32,489 bases of DNA from an uncultured Atopobiaceae bacterium (GCA_947631545.1 CANRLS010000011.1:1-32489); one strand, 5' to 3'. Positions 18,282-28,055 are shown, counted from the first letter of the stretch. Translations and numbers: made by a program. Notes: generated by a model from the sequence alone, not told the origin.

Positions 18282-18326
18282 TTCCCTTAGGCAAGCGGAA
18301 GCGAACGAATGGAGCGGAGAGCCGCC

Positions 18327-19868
18327 ATGGCCAACGATACGGAGAACCGCCAAGCGATGCCGGACGCCCAAGGGGGCGCCGCGGATGAGCGCGCCATGCG
18401 CCGAGCCAAGCGCGAGGCGCTCCTGGGGGCCGGCGTCGATCCCTATCCCGCCACCTTCGACCGCGGGCTCGCCGGCGACGGCTTCGGCGCCGTGAGCGCG
18501 GAGCTGGAGGAGCGGTTCGCCTCGCTCGCCGACGGCGATTCGTCGGGTGATGACGCCACCGTGGCCGGCCGCGTGCGCGCGATCCGCAACCAGGGGAAGG
18601 TCATGTTCATCGTCCTCGAGGATGCCACGGGGCAGATCCAGCTCTTCTGCCGCAAGAACGTGGCGAGCGAGGCCGCCTGGGCGCTGCTCTCGGACCTCGA
18701 CGTGGGCGACATCGTGAGCGCGACGGGCGAGGTGGTGCGCAGCCGCAGGGGCCAGCTCTCCGTGAGCCCCCGCGAGGCGACGCTCCTCTCCAAGGCGCTC
18801 CGCCCCTTGCCCGAGAAGTTCCACGGCCTCGCCGATCCCGAGACCCGCTACCGCCAGCGCTACGCCGACATGATCAGCAGCCCCGAAGTGCGCGAGACCC
18901 TCGTCAAGCGCTCGAAGATGATCTTCGGGCTCAGGGCCTACATGGATGCCCAGGGCTACCTCGAGGTGGAGACCCCGATGCTCCAAGAGACCCTCGGCGG
19001 CGCCAACGCCAGGCCCTTCAAGACCCACCACAACGCGCTCGATACCGACTTCTACCTGCGCATCGCCACGGAGCTCCACCTGAAGCGCCTCGTGGTGGGC
19101 GGCATGGGCAAGGTCTACGAGCTCGGTCGGCAGTTCAGGAACGAGGGCATGGACGCCACCCACAACCCCGAGTTCACGAGCCTCGAGGCCTACCGCGCCT
19201 ACGCCGACCTCGAAGACATGAAGGCGCTCTGCCAGGGGATGTTCGTCGCGGCCGCGGAGGCGGTGAACGGCACCTCGAAGATCGTCTACCAGGGCACCGA
19301 GATGGACCTCGCAAGGCCCTGGGAGAGCCGGAACCTCCTCGACCTCGTGAGCGAGCGCGTTGGGTGCGCGGTCACCCTCGACACGCCCGTAGGGGAGCTC
19401 CGCGCCCTGAACGAGCGCTTCGGCCTGGAATGGCAGCCCTCCTGGGGCGCCGGGCGGCTCGCCTTCAACCTCTACGACGAGCTCGTGGAGGCCAACCTCA
19501 CCGGCCCAGTCTTCGTCTGCGGCTACCCGGTGGAGGTCTCGCCGCTCGCCAAGCGCCTTGCGGAGGACCCGCGCCTCACCCACCGCTTCGAAGCGGTCAT
19601 TTGCGGGCATGAATACGGCAACGCCTTTGCGGAGCTCAACGATCCCGTGGATCAGGAGGAGAGGTTCCGGGCGCAGGTGGCGGCCAAGGCCGCCGGCGAT
19701 GAGGAGGCCATGGAGTACGACGCCGACTACATCCGCGCCCTGGAATACGGCATGCCGCCCACCGGCGGCATCGGCGTGGGCATCGACCGTATGGCGATGC
19801 TCCTCACCGACCGCCCATCCATCCGGGACGTCGTGGCCTTCCCCGCCATGCGCCCCGAGAAGCGCTGA
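18327..19868 (+). CDS. lysS: Lysyl-tRNA synthetase, class II
   Basis: Charges tRNA-Lys in the cytoplasm. From ATG 18327 it is 513 residues, matching the usual length of about 500. An N-terminal OB-fold anticodon-binding domain precedes the class II core. Motif 1 includes YRQRYADMISSPEVRETLVKR, motif 2 FRNEGMDATHNPEFTSLEAY, and motif 3 GIGVGIDRMAMLLTDRPSIR. The chosen start has GGAGAG (18316-18321) upstream; ATG 18309, six codons earlier, has a weaker signal and cannot be excluded. clpC follows 38 bases later without a terminator, so the two are probably co-transcribed, echoing the lysS-clpC neighbourhood in Bacillus. Confidence 0.96.
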   Translation: MANDTENRQAMPDAQGGAADERAMRRAKREALLGAGVDPYPATFDRGLAGDGFGAVSAELEERFASLADGDSSGDDATVAGRVRAIRNQGKVMFIVLEDATGQIQLFCRKNVASEAAWALLSDLDVGDIVSATGEVVRSRRGQLSVSPREATLLSKALRPLPEKFHGLADPETRYRQRYADMISSPEVRETLVKRSKMIFGLRAYMDAQGYLEVETPMLQETLGGANARPFKTHHNALDTDFYLRIATELHLKRLVVGGMGKVYELGRQFRNEGMDATHNPEFTSLEAYRAYADLEDMKALCQGMFVAAAEAVNGTSKIVYQGTEMDLARPWESRNLLDLVSERVGCAVTLDTPVGELRALNERFGLEWQPSWGAGRLAFNLYDELVEANLTGPVFVCGYPVEVSPLAKRLAEDPRLTHRFEAVICGHEYGNAFAELNDPVDQEERFRAQVAAKAAGDEEAMEYDADYIRALEYGMPPTGGIGVGIDRMAMLLTDRPSIRDVVAFPAMRPEKR

Positions 19869-19906
19869 GACTGGAATCAACCGTCCATAAGGGGGGACGA
19901 AGGAAT

Positions 19907-22501
19907 ATGTTCGACAAGTTCACCGAGAAGGCACGCAAGGCCATGTCCCTCGCGCAGGCCGAGGCCCGCTCGCTGGGTCAGAGCTTCGTGGGGACGGAGC
20001 ACCTGCTCCTGGGCCTCATCAAGCAGGAGGACGGCATCGCCGCCCAGGCCCTGGCCAAGCTCGAGATCACCTACGACGAGACCCTCGCCGTCGTGCGGGA
20101 CATCACCTCCACCGAACCGGAGGAGGTGCCCGGCGGCCACATCCCGTTCACCGCTCGGGCCAAGCACGTGCTCGAGGGGGCCTTCCGCGAGACCATCGCC
20201 CGCGGTCAGACCTACATCTCCACCGAGCACTTGCTCCTGGGACTCGTGCGCGAGGGCAGCGGCGTCGCCATGGAGGCGCTCTCGCGCATGGGCGTCTCCG
20301 GCGATGCCGTGCGCAACGCCGTGAACGAGCTCATCGCCCAGTCGCCCGACGCCCGTGGCCAGCGCCAGCAGCCCACGAACGTCCGCATGGATCCGGTCAT
20401 GGGGCCGGGCCAGGCGCAGGACGACGGCAAGAGCCTCCTCCAGGAGTTCGGCCGCAACCTCACCCAGCTCGCGAGCGAGGGCAAGCTCGATCCCGTGATC
20501 GGGCGCGACCTCGAGGTGGAGCGCGTGATGCAGGTCCTCGCCCGTCGTCAGAAGAACAACCCGCTCATCCTGGGCGATCCGGGCGTCGGCAAGACGGCCA
20601 TCGCCGAGGGCCTGGCGCAGCTCATCGCCTCCGGCACGGTGCCCGAGGTCCTGCGCGGCAAGCAGATCTGGACGCTCGACGTGGCGGCCATCGTAGCCGG
20701 CTCCAAGTACCGTGGCGAATTCGAGGAGCGCCTGAAGAAGGTCATCGCCGAGGTCATGGAATCCAAGACCGATATGCTCTTCATCGACGAGATCCACACC
20801 CTCATCGGCGCCGGATCGGCCGAGGGCTCCGTGGATGCCGCCTCGATCCTGAAGCCGCCCCTCTCCCGCGGCGAGATCCAGGTCATCGGCGCCACCACGG
20901 CCGACGAGTACCGCAAGCACATCGAGAAGGACTCCGCCTTCGAGCGGCGCTTCCAGCCCATCAACATCGGCGAGCCCTCCATCGACGACACCATCGTCAT
21001 CCTCCAGGGGCTCCAGGAGCGCTACGAGCAGCACCACCATGTGCGCTACACCCCGGAGGCCATCGAGAGCGCCGTCCTGCTCTCGAGCCGCTACATCCAG
21101 GATCGCTTCCTGCCCGACAAGGCCATCGACGTCATCGACGAGGCCGGTGCCCGCACCCGCGTGCACAAGGTCATCGTGCCCGACGAGATCCAGGAGGTCG
21201 ATGCCGAGCTGGAGCGCGTGCGGGAGGAGAAGGCCCGCGCCGCGAGCGCCCAGGAGTTCGAGCTCGCCGCGCGCCTTCGCGACGAGGAGAACGAGCTCAC
21301 CGAGCGTCGCGACAAGCTCGAGGAGGAGTGGCACGCCGAGCTCGACGCCAATATCGCCGAGGTATCGGCCGAGGACATCGCCGACGTGGTCTCGTCGATC
21401 ACCGGCGTGCCCGTCTCGAACCTCACCGAGGCCGAGACCTCGAAGCTGCTCCGCTGCGAGGAGGTTCTCCACGAGCGGGTGATCGGTCAGGACGAGGCCG
21501 TGAGCTCGGTGGCCCGCGCCATCCGTCGCTCCCGCTCGCCCCTGAAGGATCCCCACAGGCCCGGCGGCTCGTTCATCTTCCTCGGCCCCTCGGGCGTGGG
21601 CAAGACGGAGCTCGCCAAGAGCCTCGCCGAGTTCCTCTTCGGCTCCGAGGACGCCCTCATCACCTTCGACATGTCGGAGTACATGGAGAAGTTCAACGTC
21701 TCCAAGCTCGTGGGCGCGCCCCCGGGCTACGTCGGCTACGACGAGGGCGGCGAGCTCACCAAGGCGGTGCGCCGCAAGCCCTACTCGGTCGTCCTCTTCG
21801 ACGAGATCGAGAAGGCCCATCCAGACGTCTTCAACGTGCTCCTGCAGATCCTCGACGAGGGGCGCCTCACCGACGGCCAGGGCCGCAAGGTCGACTTCTC
21901 CAACACGGTCATCATCATGACCTCCAACATCGGCGCCCGCGAGATCGCCACCACCACGCCCATGGGCTTCGGCGCCACGGGCAGCGAGGGCCTCTCCCAC
22001 AAGGAGATCAAGTCCCGGGTGAACGCCGAGCTGAAGCGCCTCTTCCGGCCCGAGTTCCTCAACCGCGTGGACGAGATCGTCGTCTTCTCCTCGCTTGGCA
22101 AGGACGAGCTCCGCAAGATCGTGGACCTCATGGTCTCCGACCTCCGCGACCGCCTCATCGCCGAGGGGATGTCGATCGAGCTCACCGATGCCGCGCGCGA
22201 CAAGATCGCCAAGGACGGCACCGATCCGGTCTACGGCGCGAGGCCGCTGCGCCGCGCCATCCAGACGCTCGTGGAAGATCCGCTCGCCGAGAGCCTCCTC
22301 GAGGGCAAGTTCGGGCCCGGCAACGTCATCCTCGTGGACGTGGCCGACGGCGAGCTCGCCTTCGAGCCCACGGAGGGAGAGATCCCCGAGCGCCGGAAGC
22401 GCGAGACGCTCTCCAAGCAGCAGGCCCGCGAGACCTGGCAGCCCAACCCCACGAAGCCCGCGGCGGCGCCGGCCCAAGATGGCCAGAGCGCCCAGGAGTG
22501 A
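19907..22501 (+). CDS. clpC: ClpC-type AAA+ chaperone subunit of Clp protease
   Basis: An 864-residue unfoldase that feeds substrates to ClpP. Order: two N-terminal Clp repeats (residues 1-145, each with a TEHLLLGL signature), AAA1 with Walker A GDPGVGKT (223-230) and Walker B MLFIDE (290-295), and a UVR-like coiled middle domain (about 425-480, [14 protein letters not shown]). Next is AAA2 with Walker A GPSGVGKT (560-567) and Walker B VVLFDE (628-633), and a short disordered tail. The middle domain separates it from ClpA and the longer ClpB. GAAGGA lies just ahead of ATG 19907. In Bacillus clpC sits behind ctsR-mcsA-mcsB; none is present here, and no CIRCE or CtsR box was seen in the 38-base gap. 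Confidence 0.96.
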   Translation: MFDKFTEKARKAMSLAQAEARSLGQSFVGTEHLLLGLIKQEDGIAAQALAKLEITYDETLAVVRDITSTEPEEVPGGHIPFTARAKHVLEGAFRETIARGQTYISTEHLLLGLVREGSGVAMEALSRMGVSGDAVRNAVNELIAQSPDARGQRQQPTNVRMDPVMGPGQAQDDGKSLLQEFGRNLTQLASEGKLDPVIGRDLEVERVMQVLARRQKNNPLILGDPGVGKTAIAEGLAQLIASGTVPEVLRGKQIWTLDVAAIVAGSKYRGEFEERLKKVIAEVMESKTDMLFIDEIHTLIGAGSAEGSVDAASILKPPLSRGEIQVIGATTADEYRKHIEKDSAFERRFQPINIGEPSIDDTIVILQGLQERYEQHHHVRYTPEAIESAVLLSSRYIQDRFLPDKAIDVIDEAGARTRVHKVIVPDEIQEVDAELERVREEKARAASAQEFELAARLRDEENELTERRDKLEEEWHAELDANIAEVSAEDIADVVSSITGVPVSNLTEAETSKLLRCEEVLHERVIGQDEAVSSVARAIRRSRSPLKDPHRPGGSFIFLGPSGVGKTELAKSLAEFLFGSEDALITFDMSEYMEKFNVSKLVGAPPGYVGYDEGGELTKAVRRKPYSVVLFDEIEKAHPDVFNVLLQILDEGRLTDGQGRKVDFSNTVIIMTSNIGAREIATTTPMGFGATGSEGLSHKEIKSRVNAELKRLFRPEFLNRVDEIVVFSSLGKDELRKIVDLMVSDLRDRLIAEGMSIELTDAARDKIAKDGTDPVYGARPLRRAIQTLVEDPLAESLLEGKFGPGNVILVDVADGELAFEPTEGEIPERRKRETLSKQQARETWQPNPTKPAAAPAQDGQSAQE

Positions 22502-22513
22502 CGGGGAAGCACG

Positions 22514-23587
22514 GTGCCCGTGAGCTACACCCAGCAAGACGGAGCCGCGCTCGCCGCGCGCTTCGACGTCGCCAAACGCATGACCGCCCCCGGGACGCCG
22601 CTTCGGCGCGCGCTCGACATGATCGTCGCCGGGCACCTGGGGGCGCTCATCTGCGTTGGGGACGTCGAGAGCGTCATCGCCGCCGGCCACGACGGCTTCC
22701 CGCTCGACATCCAGTTCTCGGCCAACCGGCTCTTCGAGCTCTCGAAGATGGACGGCGCCATCGTCATCGACGATGACCTCACGCGGATCTATCGCGCGAA
22801 CTTCCACCTCGATCCCGATGCCTCCATCCCCACGGCCGAGACCGGCATGCGCCACCGCACCGCCGCCCGCATGTCCGAGATCACCGATGCCGTCATCATC
22901 TCGATCTCGGAGCGTCGCCAGGTCGTCCACGTCTACATCGGCGGCACGCCCTTCGAGATCCGCACCGTGGCCGAGAACATGGCGCTCGTCAACCAGCTGC
23001 TCGTCACGCTGCAGTCCACGCGCCAGGCCCTCGACCGCAACCTCCTGCGCCTCACCTCGCTCGAGCTTGACAATTACGTCACGCTCGCCGACGTGGCCCA
23101 GATCTTCAGCTACTTCGAGGTGCTCATGACGGCCGCCGACGAGCTGGACGACCTCATCAGCCAGCTCGGCGACGAGAGCCGCATCATCGCCATGCAGAGA
23201 GAGCAGCTGCTGGGAGGCATGGACGAGGAATACGACCTCATGATTCGCGACTACGCCCGTGATTCCTCCGAGGCCAACGCCCGCAAGGTCAGAAACGCCT
23301 TCCATGCCATGGACGACCAGGCGTTCCGCGACCTCGCCCTCGTGGGAAGGATGCTCGGCTACGAGAACCTCAGGGAGGATTCCATCGTCTCGCCGCTGGG
23401 GCTCCGCACGCTGAACCGCGTGTCGGTGGTGCGCCATGGCCTGGCCGACAAGATCGTGGACGAGTACGGATCGCTCCAGGAGCTCCTCGACGACATCGAC
23501 AACCCGGCGCGCCTGAGGGACACCGGCGTCCGCGAGCCCACGATCCTGGCCGACAGCCTCTTCCGCATGAAGGAACGGCGGGGCTAG
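22514..23587 (+). CDS. disA: DNA integrity scanning protein DisA, diadenylate cyclase
   Basis: Makes cyclic di-AMP from two ATP and scans DNA for branched intermediates. The 357-residue protein has the DAC-domain motifs DGA (80-82) and RHRTA (113-117), a helical linker, and a C-terminal helix-hairpin-helix DNA-binding region around LQELLDDIDNPARLRDTGV. The start is GTG 22514, with GGGGAAG upstream, 12 bases after the clpC stop. radA, which lies between clpC and disA in Bacillus, is absent here. ispD follows three bases after the stop, so the genes are an operon. Confidence 0.96.
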   Translation: MPVSYTQQDGAALAARFDVAKRMTAPGTPLRRALDMIVAGHLGALICVGDVESVIAAGHDGFPLDIQFSANRLFELSKMDGAIVIDDDLTRIYRANFHLDPDASIPTAETGMRHRTAARMSEITDAVIISISERRQVVHVYIGGTPFEIRTVAENMALVNQLLVTLQSTRQALDRNLLRLTSLELDNYVTLADVAQIFSYFEVLMTAADELDDLISQLGDESRIIAMQREQLLGGMDEEYDLMIRDYARDSSEANARKVRNAFHAMDDQAFRDLALVGRMLGYENLREDSIVSPLGLRTLNRVSVVRHGLADKIVDEYGSLQELLDDIDNPARLRDTGVREPTILADSLFRMKERRG

Positions 23588-23590
23588 GCC

Positions 23591-24361
23591 GTGGCGTCGC
23601 CCCAGGCCATGCCCGAGCTCCGGGCCCTGCAGGAGACGGGCCCAGCCGATGCCGCGGCCATCGTGGTCTGCGGGGGCGACGGCATCCGGTTCGGCCGCAT
23701 GGGCGGAAAGACCCTGGCGCCCCTCTGCGGGCTTCCCTTGGCGGCCTGGGCCGTGGTGGCGGCAGCGAGCGCCCCGTCGATCGCGCGCGTGGTGGTGGTC
23801 TGCCGCTTCGGCGACGAGGCCGAGCTGGTCGACGCCTTCTCCGGGCTGCCCATGGTGGGGGAGCTGCTCTTCGCCCGCGCCGGGAGAACCCGGCAGGAGA
23901 GCGTGCGCGCGGGGCTCGCCTGCATCGGCGCGCAGACGGAGCTCGTCTCCATCCACGATGGCGCTCGGCCCCTCGCGAGGCCGGCCCTCTTCGAGTCCAC
24001 GCTCTCGGCCCTTCGCCACGATGCGGCCCTCTCCGGCGCCATCGCCGCCTATCCGGCCACCGATACGCTGAAGCTCTGCGAGCGCGGCATCGTCCTCGAC
24101 ACGCCCGACCGCTCGCTCTTCTGGTGCGCCCAGACGCCCCAGAGCTTCCGCGCGGAGCATCTGCGGCGCGCCTTCGAGGCGGCCGACCGGGAGGGTTGGC
24201 AGGTCACCGACGACGCGAGCCTCGTCGAGCGCTGGGGAGGCCGGGTCCTCTGCGTCGAGGCTCCCCACGAGAATCTCAAGGTCACGTATCCCGAGGATCT
24301 GGCCATGGCCGAGGCGCTCCTCTCCGAGCGCCTGAGCGGCGAGTGGGGGGCGGGTCTCTGA
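23591..24361 (+). CDS. ispD: 2-C-methyl-D-erythritol 4-phosphate cytidylyltransferase
   Basis: Couples MEP to CTP, the third step of the MEP pathway. The 256-residue product shows a divergent nucleotide-binding loop, VVCGGDGIRFGRMGGKTLAPL, where most family members read AAGxGxRM...KQ. Other landmarks are normal: HDGARP, ATDTLK, CAQTPQSF, TDDASLVE and NLKVTYPEDLAMAE. The start is GTG 23591, three bases after disA. The stop TGA overlaps the ispF ATG (TGATG), so the two are translationally coupled. The N-terminal extension and altered loop are the only oddities; function is well supported by the remaining motifs and the ispF neighbour. Confidence 0.92.
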   Translation: MASPQAMPELRALQETGPADAAAIVVCGGDGIRFGRMGGKTLAPLCGLPLAAWAVVAAASAPSIARVVVVCRFGDEAELVDAFSGLPMVGELLFARAGRTRQESVRAGLACIGAQTELVSIHDGARPLARPALFESTLSALRHDAALSGAIAAYPATDTLKLCERGIVLDTPDRSLFWCAQTPQSFRAEHLRRAFEAADREGWQVTDDASLVERWGGRVLCVEAPHENLKVTYPEDLAMAEALLSERLSGEWGAGL

Positions 24362-24855
24362 TGCGCATCGGCACGGGCATCGACGTCCACGCGCTGGTCT
24401 ACAACCGGCCGCTCGTCTTGGGCGGCGTGAGGATCGACTCGCCGATGGGCCTCGAGGGGCACTCCGACGCGGACGTCCTCACCCACGCCCTCATGGACGC
24501 CCTGCTCTCGGCGGCGAGGCTCCCCGACATCGGCGAGCTCTTCCCCGAGGACGACGACGCCTACGAAGGCGCCGACTCGCTCGAGCTCCTCAAGCTGGTC
24601 CGCCGGATGGTGGCCGAGGCCGGCTTCGCGATCGGGGACGTGGATCTCGCCCTCTGCGCCCAGACCCCCAAGGTCTCCCCCTACAAGGAGCGGATCCGCG
24701 CCACTCTCGCAGGCGCGCTGGACGTGCCCGTGGCGTCCGTGGGACTCAAGGCCACCACCTTCGAGCATCTGGGCTTCGTCGGCAGGGGGGAGGGGATCCT
24801 CGCCATGGCGGCCTGCATCCTCTGCGACTCGCTCGGTGGGGGCGAAGGGCGCTAG
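24361..24855 (+). CDS. ispF: 2-C-methyl-D-erythritol 2,4-cyclodiphosphate synthase
   Basis: Cyclises CDP-methylerythritol 2-phosphate with release of CMP, the fifth step of the MEP pathway; the family is a zinc-dependent homotrimer. At 164 residues it is of normal length. The metal ligands are Asp8 and His10 in GTGIDVHA and His42 in the HALMDALL segment, with EGHSDADV (32-39) just before. The C-terminal signature reads KATTFEHLGFVGRGEG. Its ATG overlaps the ispD stop by one base. It probably ends the operon that began at lysS; cysE then has its own promoter. Confidence 0.96.
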   Translation: MRIGTGIDVHALVYNRPLVLGGVRIDSPMGLEGHSDADVLTHALMDALLSAARLPDIGELFPEDDDAYEGADSLELLKLVRRMVAEAGFAIGDVDLALCAQTPKVSPYKERIRATLAGALDVPVASVGLKATTFEHLGFVGRGEGILAMAACILCDSLGGGEGR

Positions 24856-24896
24856 GGCCGTCGCCGCCTCCGGATTCGGGCGCGGCGCTTCGAGCG

Positions 24897-24904
24897 GCTA
24901 CACT
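24897..24904 (+). promoter_or_regulatory. Candidate -10 of cysE giving a leaderless mRNA
   Basis: GCTACACT ends seven bases before the cysE ATG at 24912, exactly where the transcription start should fall, and there is no Shine-Dalgarno between. The 11-mer GCTACACTGGG is shared with the murI upstream region. No clear -35 is seen. Confidence 0.55.
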
Positions 24905-24911
24905 GGGTCCC

Positions 24912-25607
24912 ATGTTCAAGCGCATGAAAGAGGACATCGCCGCCTACCGTGACCGCGATCCGGCGGCCACGGGCTCCAACCTCTACATCTACCAGAACGC
25001 GCCCGGCATGCGGGCCATCTGGGCCCATCGACGCGAGCACTGGCTCTGGGAGCATGGGATGAAGTCGCTCGCGCGCTACCTCTCGACCCGTGCCCGTCGC
25101 AAGTTCGGGGTCGAGATCCACCCCGCCGCCACCATCGGGCGCCGCTTCGTCATCGACCACGGCATGGGCATCGTCATCGGCGAGACCACCGTCATCGGCG
25201 ACGATTGCATGATCTACCAGGGCGTCACGCTGGGAGGCACCGGCAAGCAGACCGGCAAGCGCCATCCCACGCTCAAGAACAACGTGGTGGTGGGCGTGGG
25301 CGCGTGCGTCCTCGGCGATATCACGGTGGGCGACAACGCCAAGGTGGGCGGCGGCGCCGTGGTGGTCAAGGACGTGCCCCCCAACTGCACCGTGGTGGGC
25401 GTGCCGGGCCATGTGACCACCAACTGCGGCGTGCGCGTGCGCCGAGCGATCGACGACATGCCCGGTCCCGAGACCCATGGCCATCGCCAGTACCTGCCCG
25501 ACCCCATCGATCAGACCATCACGATCCTCGAGGCCCGCATCCAGCAGCTGGAGCGGCGCCTCGCCAGCTACGAAGGAGAGGGGAGTGGCGATGATGCCGG
25601 CGTCTAG
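24912..25607 (+). CDS. cysE: Serine O-acetyltransferase
   Basis: Acetylates serine with acetyl-CoA to O-acetylserine, the first step of cysteine synthesis. The 231-residue protein has a helical N-terminal domain and a left-handed beta-helix of hexapeptide repeats (about 70-170). Asp82-His83 in IDHGMG and His118 in KRHPT match the E. coli catalytic Asp157-His158 and His193, and GVTLGGTGKQTGKRHPT contains the acetyl-CoA loop. The C-terminus is a Gln/Glu-rich helix rather than the cysteine-feedback tail of E. coli. The ATG has no ribosome-binding site and appears leaderless. It overlaps cysS by 17 bases, coupling cysteine supply to its tRNA synthetase. Confidence 0.95.
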   Translation: MFKRMKEDIAAYRDRDPAATGSNLYIYQNAPGMRAIWAHRREHWLWEHGMKSLARYLSTRARRKFGVEIHPAATIGRRFVIDHGMGIVIGETTVIGDDCMIYQGVTLGGTGKQTGKRHPTLKNNVVVGVGACVLGDITVGDNAKVGGGAVVVKDVPPNCTVVGVPGHVTTNCGVRVRRAIDDMPGPETHGHRQYLPDPIDQTITILEARIQQLERRLASYEGEGSGDDAGV

Positions 25608-27117
25608 CCCCGAGGGAGCGGCACTCAAGATCTTCGATACCCAGCGCCATGCCAAGCGAGAGTTCGTCCCGCGCGAGGCGGGCAAGGTCGCCATGTACGT
25701 CTGCGGCCCCACGGTCTACGACCAGATCCACATCGGCAACGGCCGCACCTTCGTGGCCTTCGACGCCATCCGTCGCTACCTCGAGGCCAAGGGCTACGAC
25801 GTCACCTTCGTCCAGAACCTCACCGACGTGGACGACAAGATCATCAACCGGGCGAACGAGGAGGGCCGGAGCGCCGCCGAGGTGGCGAGCGAGTACTCCG
25901 AGGCCTTCCTCGAGCAGATGCGCCGCATGGGCGTGGAGCCCCCGAGCATCCAGCCCCGCGCCACCCAGGAGATATCCGCCATGCAGGAGCTCCTGACGGA
26001 GCTCATCGAGAAGGGCAAGGCCTATGTGACCGATGCCGGCGACGTCTACTTCTCGGTCTCGTCCTGCCCCACCTACGGGGAGGTGTCGGGCCGCAAGGTC
26101 GAGGACCTTCGCGCCGGCGCCCGCGTGGAGGTGGGGGAGGATAAGCGCGCGCCCGAGGACTTCGCCCTCTGGAAGGCCGCCAAGCCCGGCGAGCCCTCGT
26201 GGGAGAGCCCCTGGGGCCCGGGCCGTCCCGGCTGGCACACCGAATGCGTGGCCATGGCCAATCGCTACCTGGGCGTTCCCATCGACATCCACGGGGGCGG
26301 ATCGGACCTGGTCTTCCCCCATCACGAGAACGAGGACGCCCAGGCCGAGGCCGCCTGGGGAACGCCCCTGGCGAACCTTTGGATGCACTCGGGCATGCTC
26401 CGCGTGGACGGCGAGAAGATGTCCAAGAGCCTGGGCAACTTCCATACGCTGAAGGAGGTGCTCGACGCCTACCCGGCGGACGCCCTGCGCCTCCTCTTCC
26501 TCCAGACCCATTACCGCTCGCCTTTGGACTTCTCCTTCGAGAGGCTGGACGGCGCGGTGGGCGCCTGGGAGCGCATCAGGAACACGGTCTCCGCGCTTCT
26601 CTGGGCCGGCCGAGACGATGCGCCCGAGCCGCCCTCCGAGGAACCCGAGGGCTCAGAGGCGCCGACGGTGGATCTGGCCGATGCCACCGCGGAGGCCCGC
26701 GAGGCCTTCTTCCGCGCGATGGACGACGACTTCAACACCGCAGGCGCCCTGGGGGCGCTCTTCACCCTCGCCACCAAGGCCAACACCTACCTCGGAGAGG
26801 TGGGCGACGGCGCTCAGCCCAACGTCGCCCGAGGGGCGGCCGAGACCCTTGTGGAGCTCTTCGGCGCGCTTGGCATCGCCGTGGGGCCCGCCGAGGCGGA
26901 GCTTCCCCGGGAGCTCGTCCCTCTCGCCGCCGAGCTCGCGGACTTCCGGGGGGCCTCTCCCGAGGCGGCCGGACAAGCGCTCATCGAGGCTCGCGCCGCG
27001 GCCCGGCGGGCCAAGGACTGGGCTGCGGCCGACGCCATCCGCGACCGCATCGCGGCCCTCGGCCTCGTCGTCGAGGACACGCCCTCCGGCTCGCGTATCG
27101 TCGCCAAGGGGGCCTGA
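25591..27117 (+). CDS. cysS: Cysteinyl-tRNA synthetase
   Basis: Charges tRNA-Cys. The 508-residue class I enzyme has YVCGPTVYDQIHIGNGR (36-52) with the HIGH-type motif HIGN (47-50) and zinc ligand Cys38. The zinc-site segment WHTECVAMA (215-223) and HHENEDAQAE (244-253) follow, then KMSKS (276-280) and a helical anticodon-binding region. Starts at GTG 25585, ATG 25591 and ATG 25594 are all in frame; ATG 25591 is taken because GGGGAG (25580-25585) lies at suitable spacing. It overlaps the cysE end by 17 bases. In Bacillus the next gene is mrnC (Mini-III RNase); here rlmB follows directly. Confidence 0.95.
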   Translation: MMPASSPEGAALKIFDTQRHAKREFVPREAGKVAMYVCGPTVYDQIHIGNGRTFVAFDAIRRYLEAKGYDVTFVQNLTDVDDKIINRANEEGRSAAEVASEYSEAFLEQMRRMGVEPPSIQPRATQEISAMQELLTELIEKGKAYVTDAGDVYFSVSSCPTYGEVSGRKVEDLRAGARVEVGEDKRAPEDFALWKAAKPGEPSWESPWGPGRPGWHTECVAMANRYLGVPIDIHGGGSDLVFPHHENEDAQAEAAWGTPLANLWMHSGMLRVDGEKMSKSLGNFHTLKEVLDAYPADALRLLFLQTHYRSPLDFSFERLDGAVGAWERIRNTVSALLWAGRDDAPEPPSEEPEGSEAPTVDLADATAEAREAFFRAMDDDFNTAGALGALFTLATKANTYLGEVGDGAQPNVARGAAETLVELFGALGIAVGPAEAELPRELVPLAAELADFRGASPEAAGQALIEARAAARRAKDWAAADAIRDRIAALGLVVEDTPSGSRIVAKGA

Positions 27118-27119
27118 GC

Positions 27120-28055
27120 ATGCCGGCGAAGCGCGGCACGGGAAAGCGGGGACGCGGGAGCGGCCCCTCCCACGGCAGGCCCGGGGGGAGGCCGCCCGTC
27201 AAACGGACTCGCCAGAACCCTCGGCCGCGGTCGGCCGGCCAGCGCCCGAAGGGCGGCCCGCTCGGTGTGACCGGTGACATCGTCGAGGGGAAGCGGGCCG
27301 TCGCCGAGGCCCTCGAGGCGGCCGTTCCCGTGCGCCGCGCCTTCGTGGCCGCCCGATCCCATAGCCAAGACCCCGCCATCGCGCGGATGCTGAGGGAGCT
27401 CGAAGAGGCCGGTATCGAGGTGGAGGAGGTCTCCCGGGCGAGCCTCGACGCCATCTCCTACCACGGCGCCCATCAGGGAATCGCCCTCGAGGTGGAGCCC
27501 TACGGCTACGCCGACCTCCACGAGCTCGTAGCGCTATCGGGAACGGGCGATGCCCTCATCCTCTGTCTGGACCACGTGGTGGACGAGGGCAACCTCGGAG
27601 CCATCGTCCGATCGGCCGAGTGCGCGGGCGCCTCGGGCGTGGTGATCCCCAACCGAAGGGCGGCCGGTGTGGGGCCCGGCGCCTACAAGACGAGCGCCGG
27701 CGCCCTCGCGCATCTGAAGGTGGCCCAGGTGCCCAACATGGCCACGGCTCTGGAGGACCTCAAGCGCGCCGGGTTCTGGGCCGTCTGCGCCACCGAGCAT
27801 GCCGAGGAGACGCTCTGGGACGCCGACCTGTCCGGTCGCGTCTGCGTGGTGATGGGCTCCGAGCGCGACGGCGTGAGCCGGCTCGTGCGGGAGCACTGCG
27901 ATGACGAGTGCCGCCTGCCGCAGATGGGGGCCATAGAGTCGCTGAACGTGGCCCAGGCGGCGACGGTCTTCTGCTACGAGTGGCTTCGGCAGACCGTCTG
28001 GGCAGAGCCCGCGGCCGATGGGCTCCGGGGCGCCGCGCCAGAGGACTTGGGATAG
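27120..28055 (+). CDS. rlmB: 23S rRNA (guanosine-2'-O-)-methyltransferase, TrmH/RlmB family
   Basis: A SPOUT methyltransferase that, in the RlmB family, 2'-O-methylates G2251 of 23S rRNA. The 311-residue product begins with about 45 residues of Arg/Gly/Pro-rich basic tail, probably RNA-binding and disordered. A substrate-binding domain (about 47-125, GDIVEGKRAVAEAL) and the knotted catalytic domain follow, with DEGNLGAIVRSAECAGA, VVMGSERDGVSRL and LPQMGAIESLNVAQAATV. The ATG lies two bases past the cysS stop. Related TrmH-family enzymes with other RNA targets cannot be excluded, but the cysS-rlmB-rae1 order supports RlmB. Confidence 0.92.
   Translation: MPAKRGTGKRGRGSGPSHGRPGGRPPVKRTRQNPRPRSAGQRPKGGPLGVTGDIVEGKRAVAEALEAAVPVRRAFVAARSHSQDPAIARMLRELEEAGIEVEEVSRASLDAISYHGAHQGIALEVEPYGYADLHELVALSGTGDALILCLDHVVDEGNLGAIVRSAECAGASGVVIPNRRAAGVGPGAYKTSAGALAHLKVAQVPNMATALEDLKRAGFWAVCATEHAEETLWDADLSGRVCVVMGSERDGVSRLVREHCDDECRLPQMGAIESLNVAQAATVFCYEWLRQTVWAEPAADGLRGAAPEDLG

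Noticed and set aside
18212-18326. T-box or lysine riboswitch ahead of lysS
   Set aside because: The gap is 115 bases and shows neither the T-box sequence nor a lysine-aptamer-like fold.
19877-24268. 1,463-codon open frame on the minus strand opposite clpC-disA-ispD
   Set aside because: It lies antisense to genes with clear family motifs, has low-complexity His/Leu/Val/Gly/Asp-rich translation and no ribosome-binding site; such frames are a by-product of GC-rich codon use.
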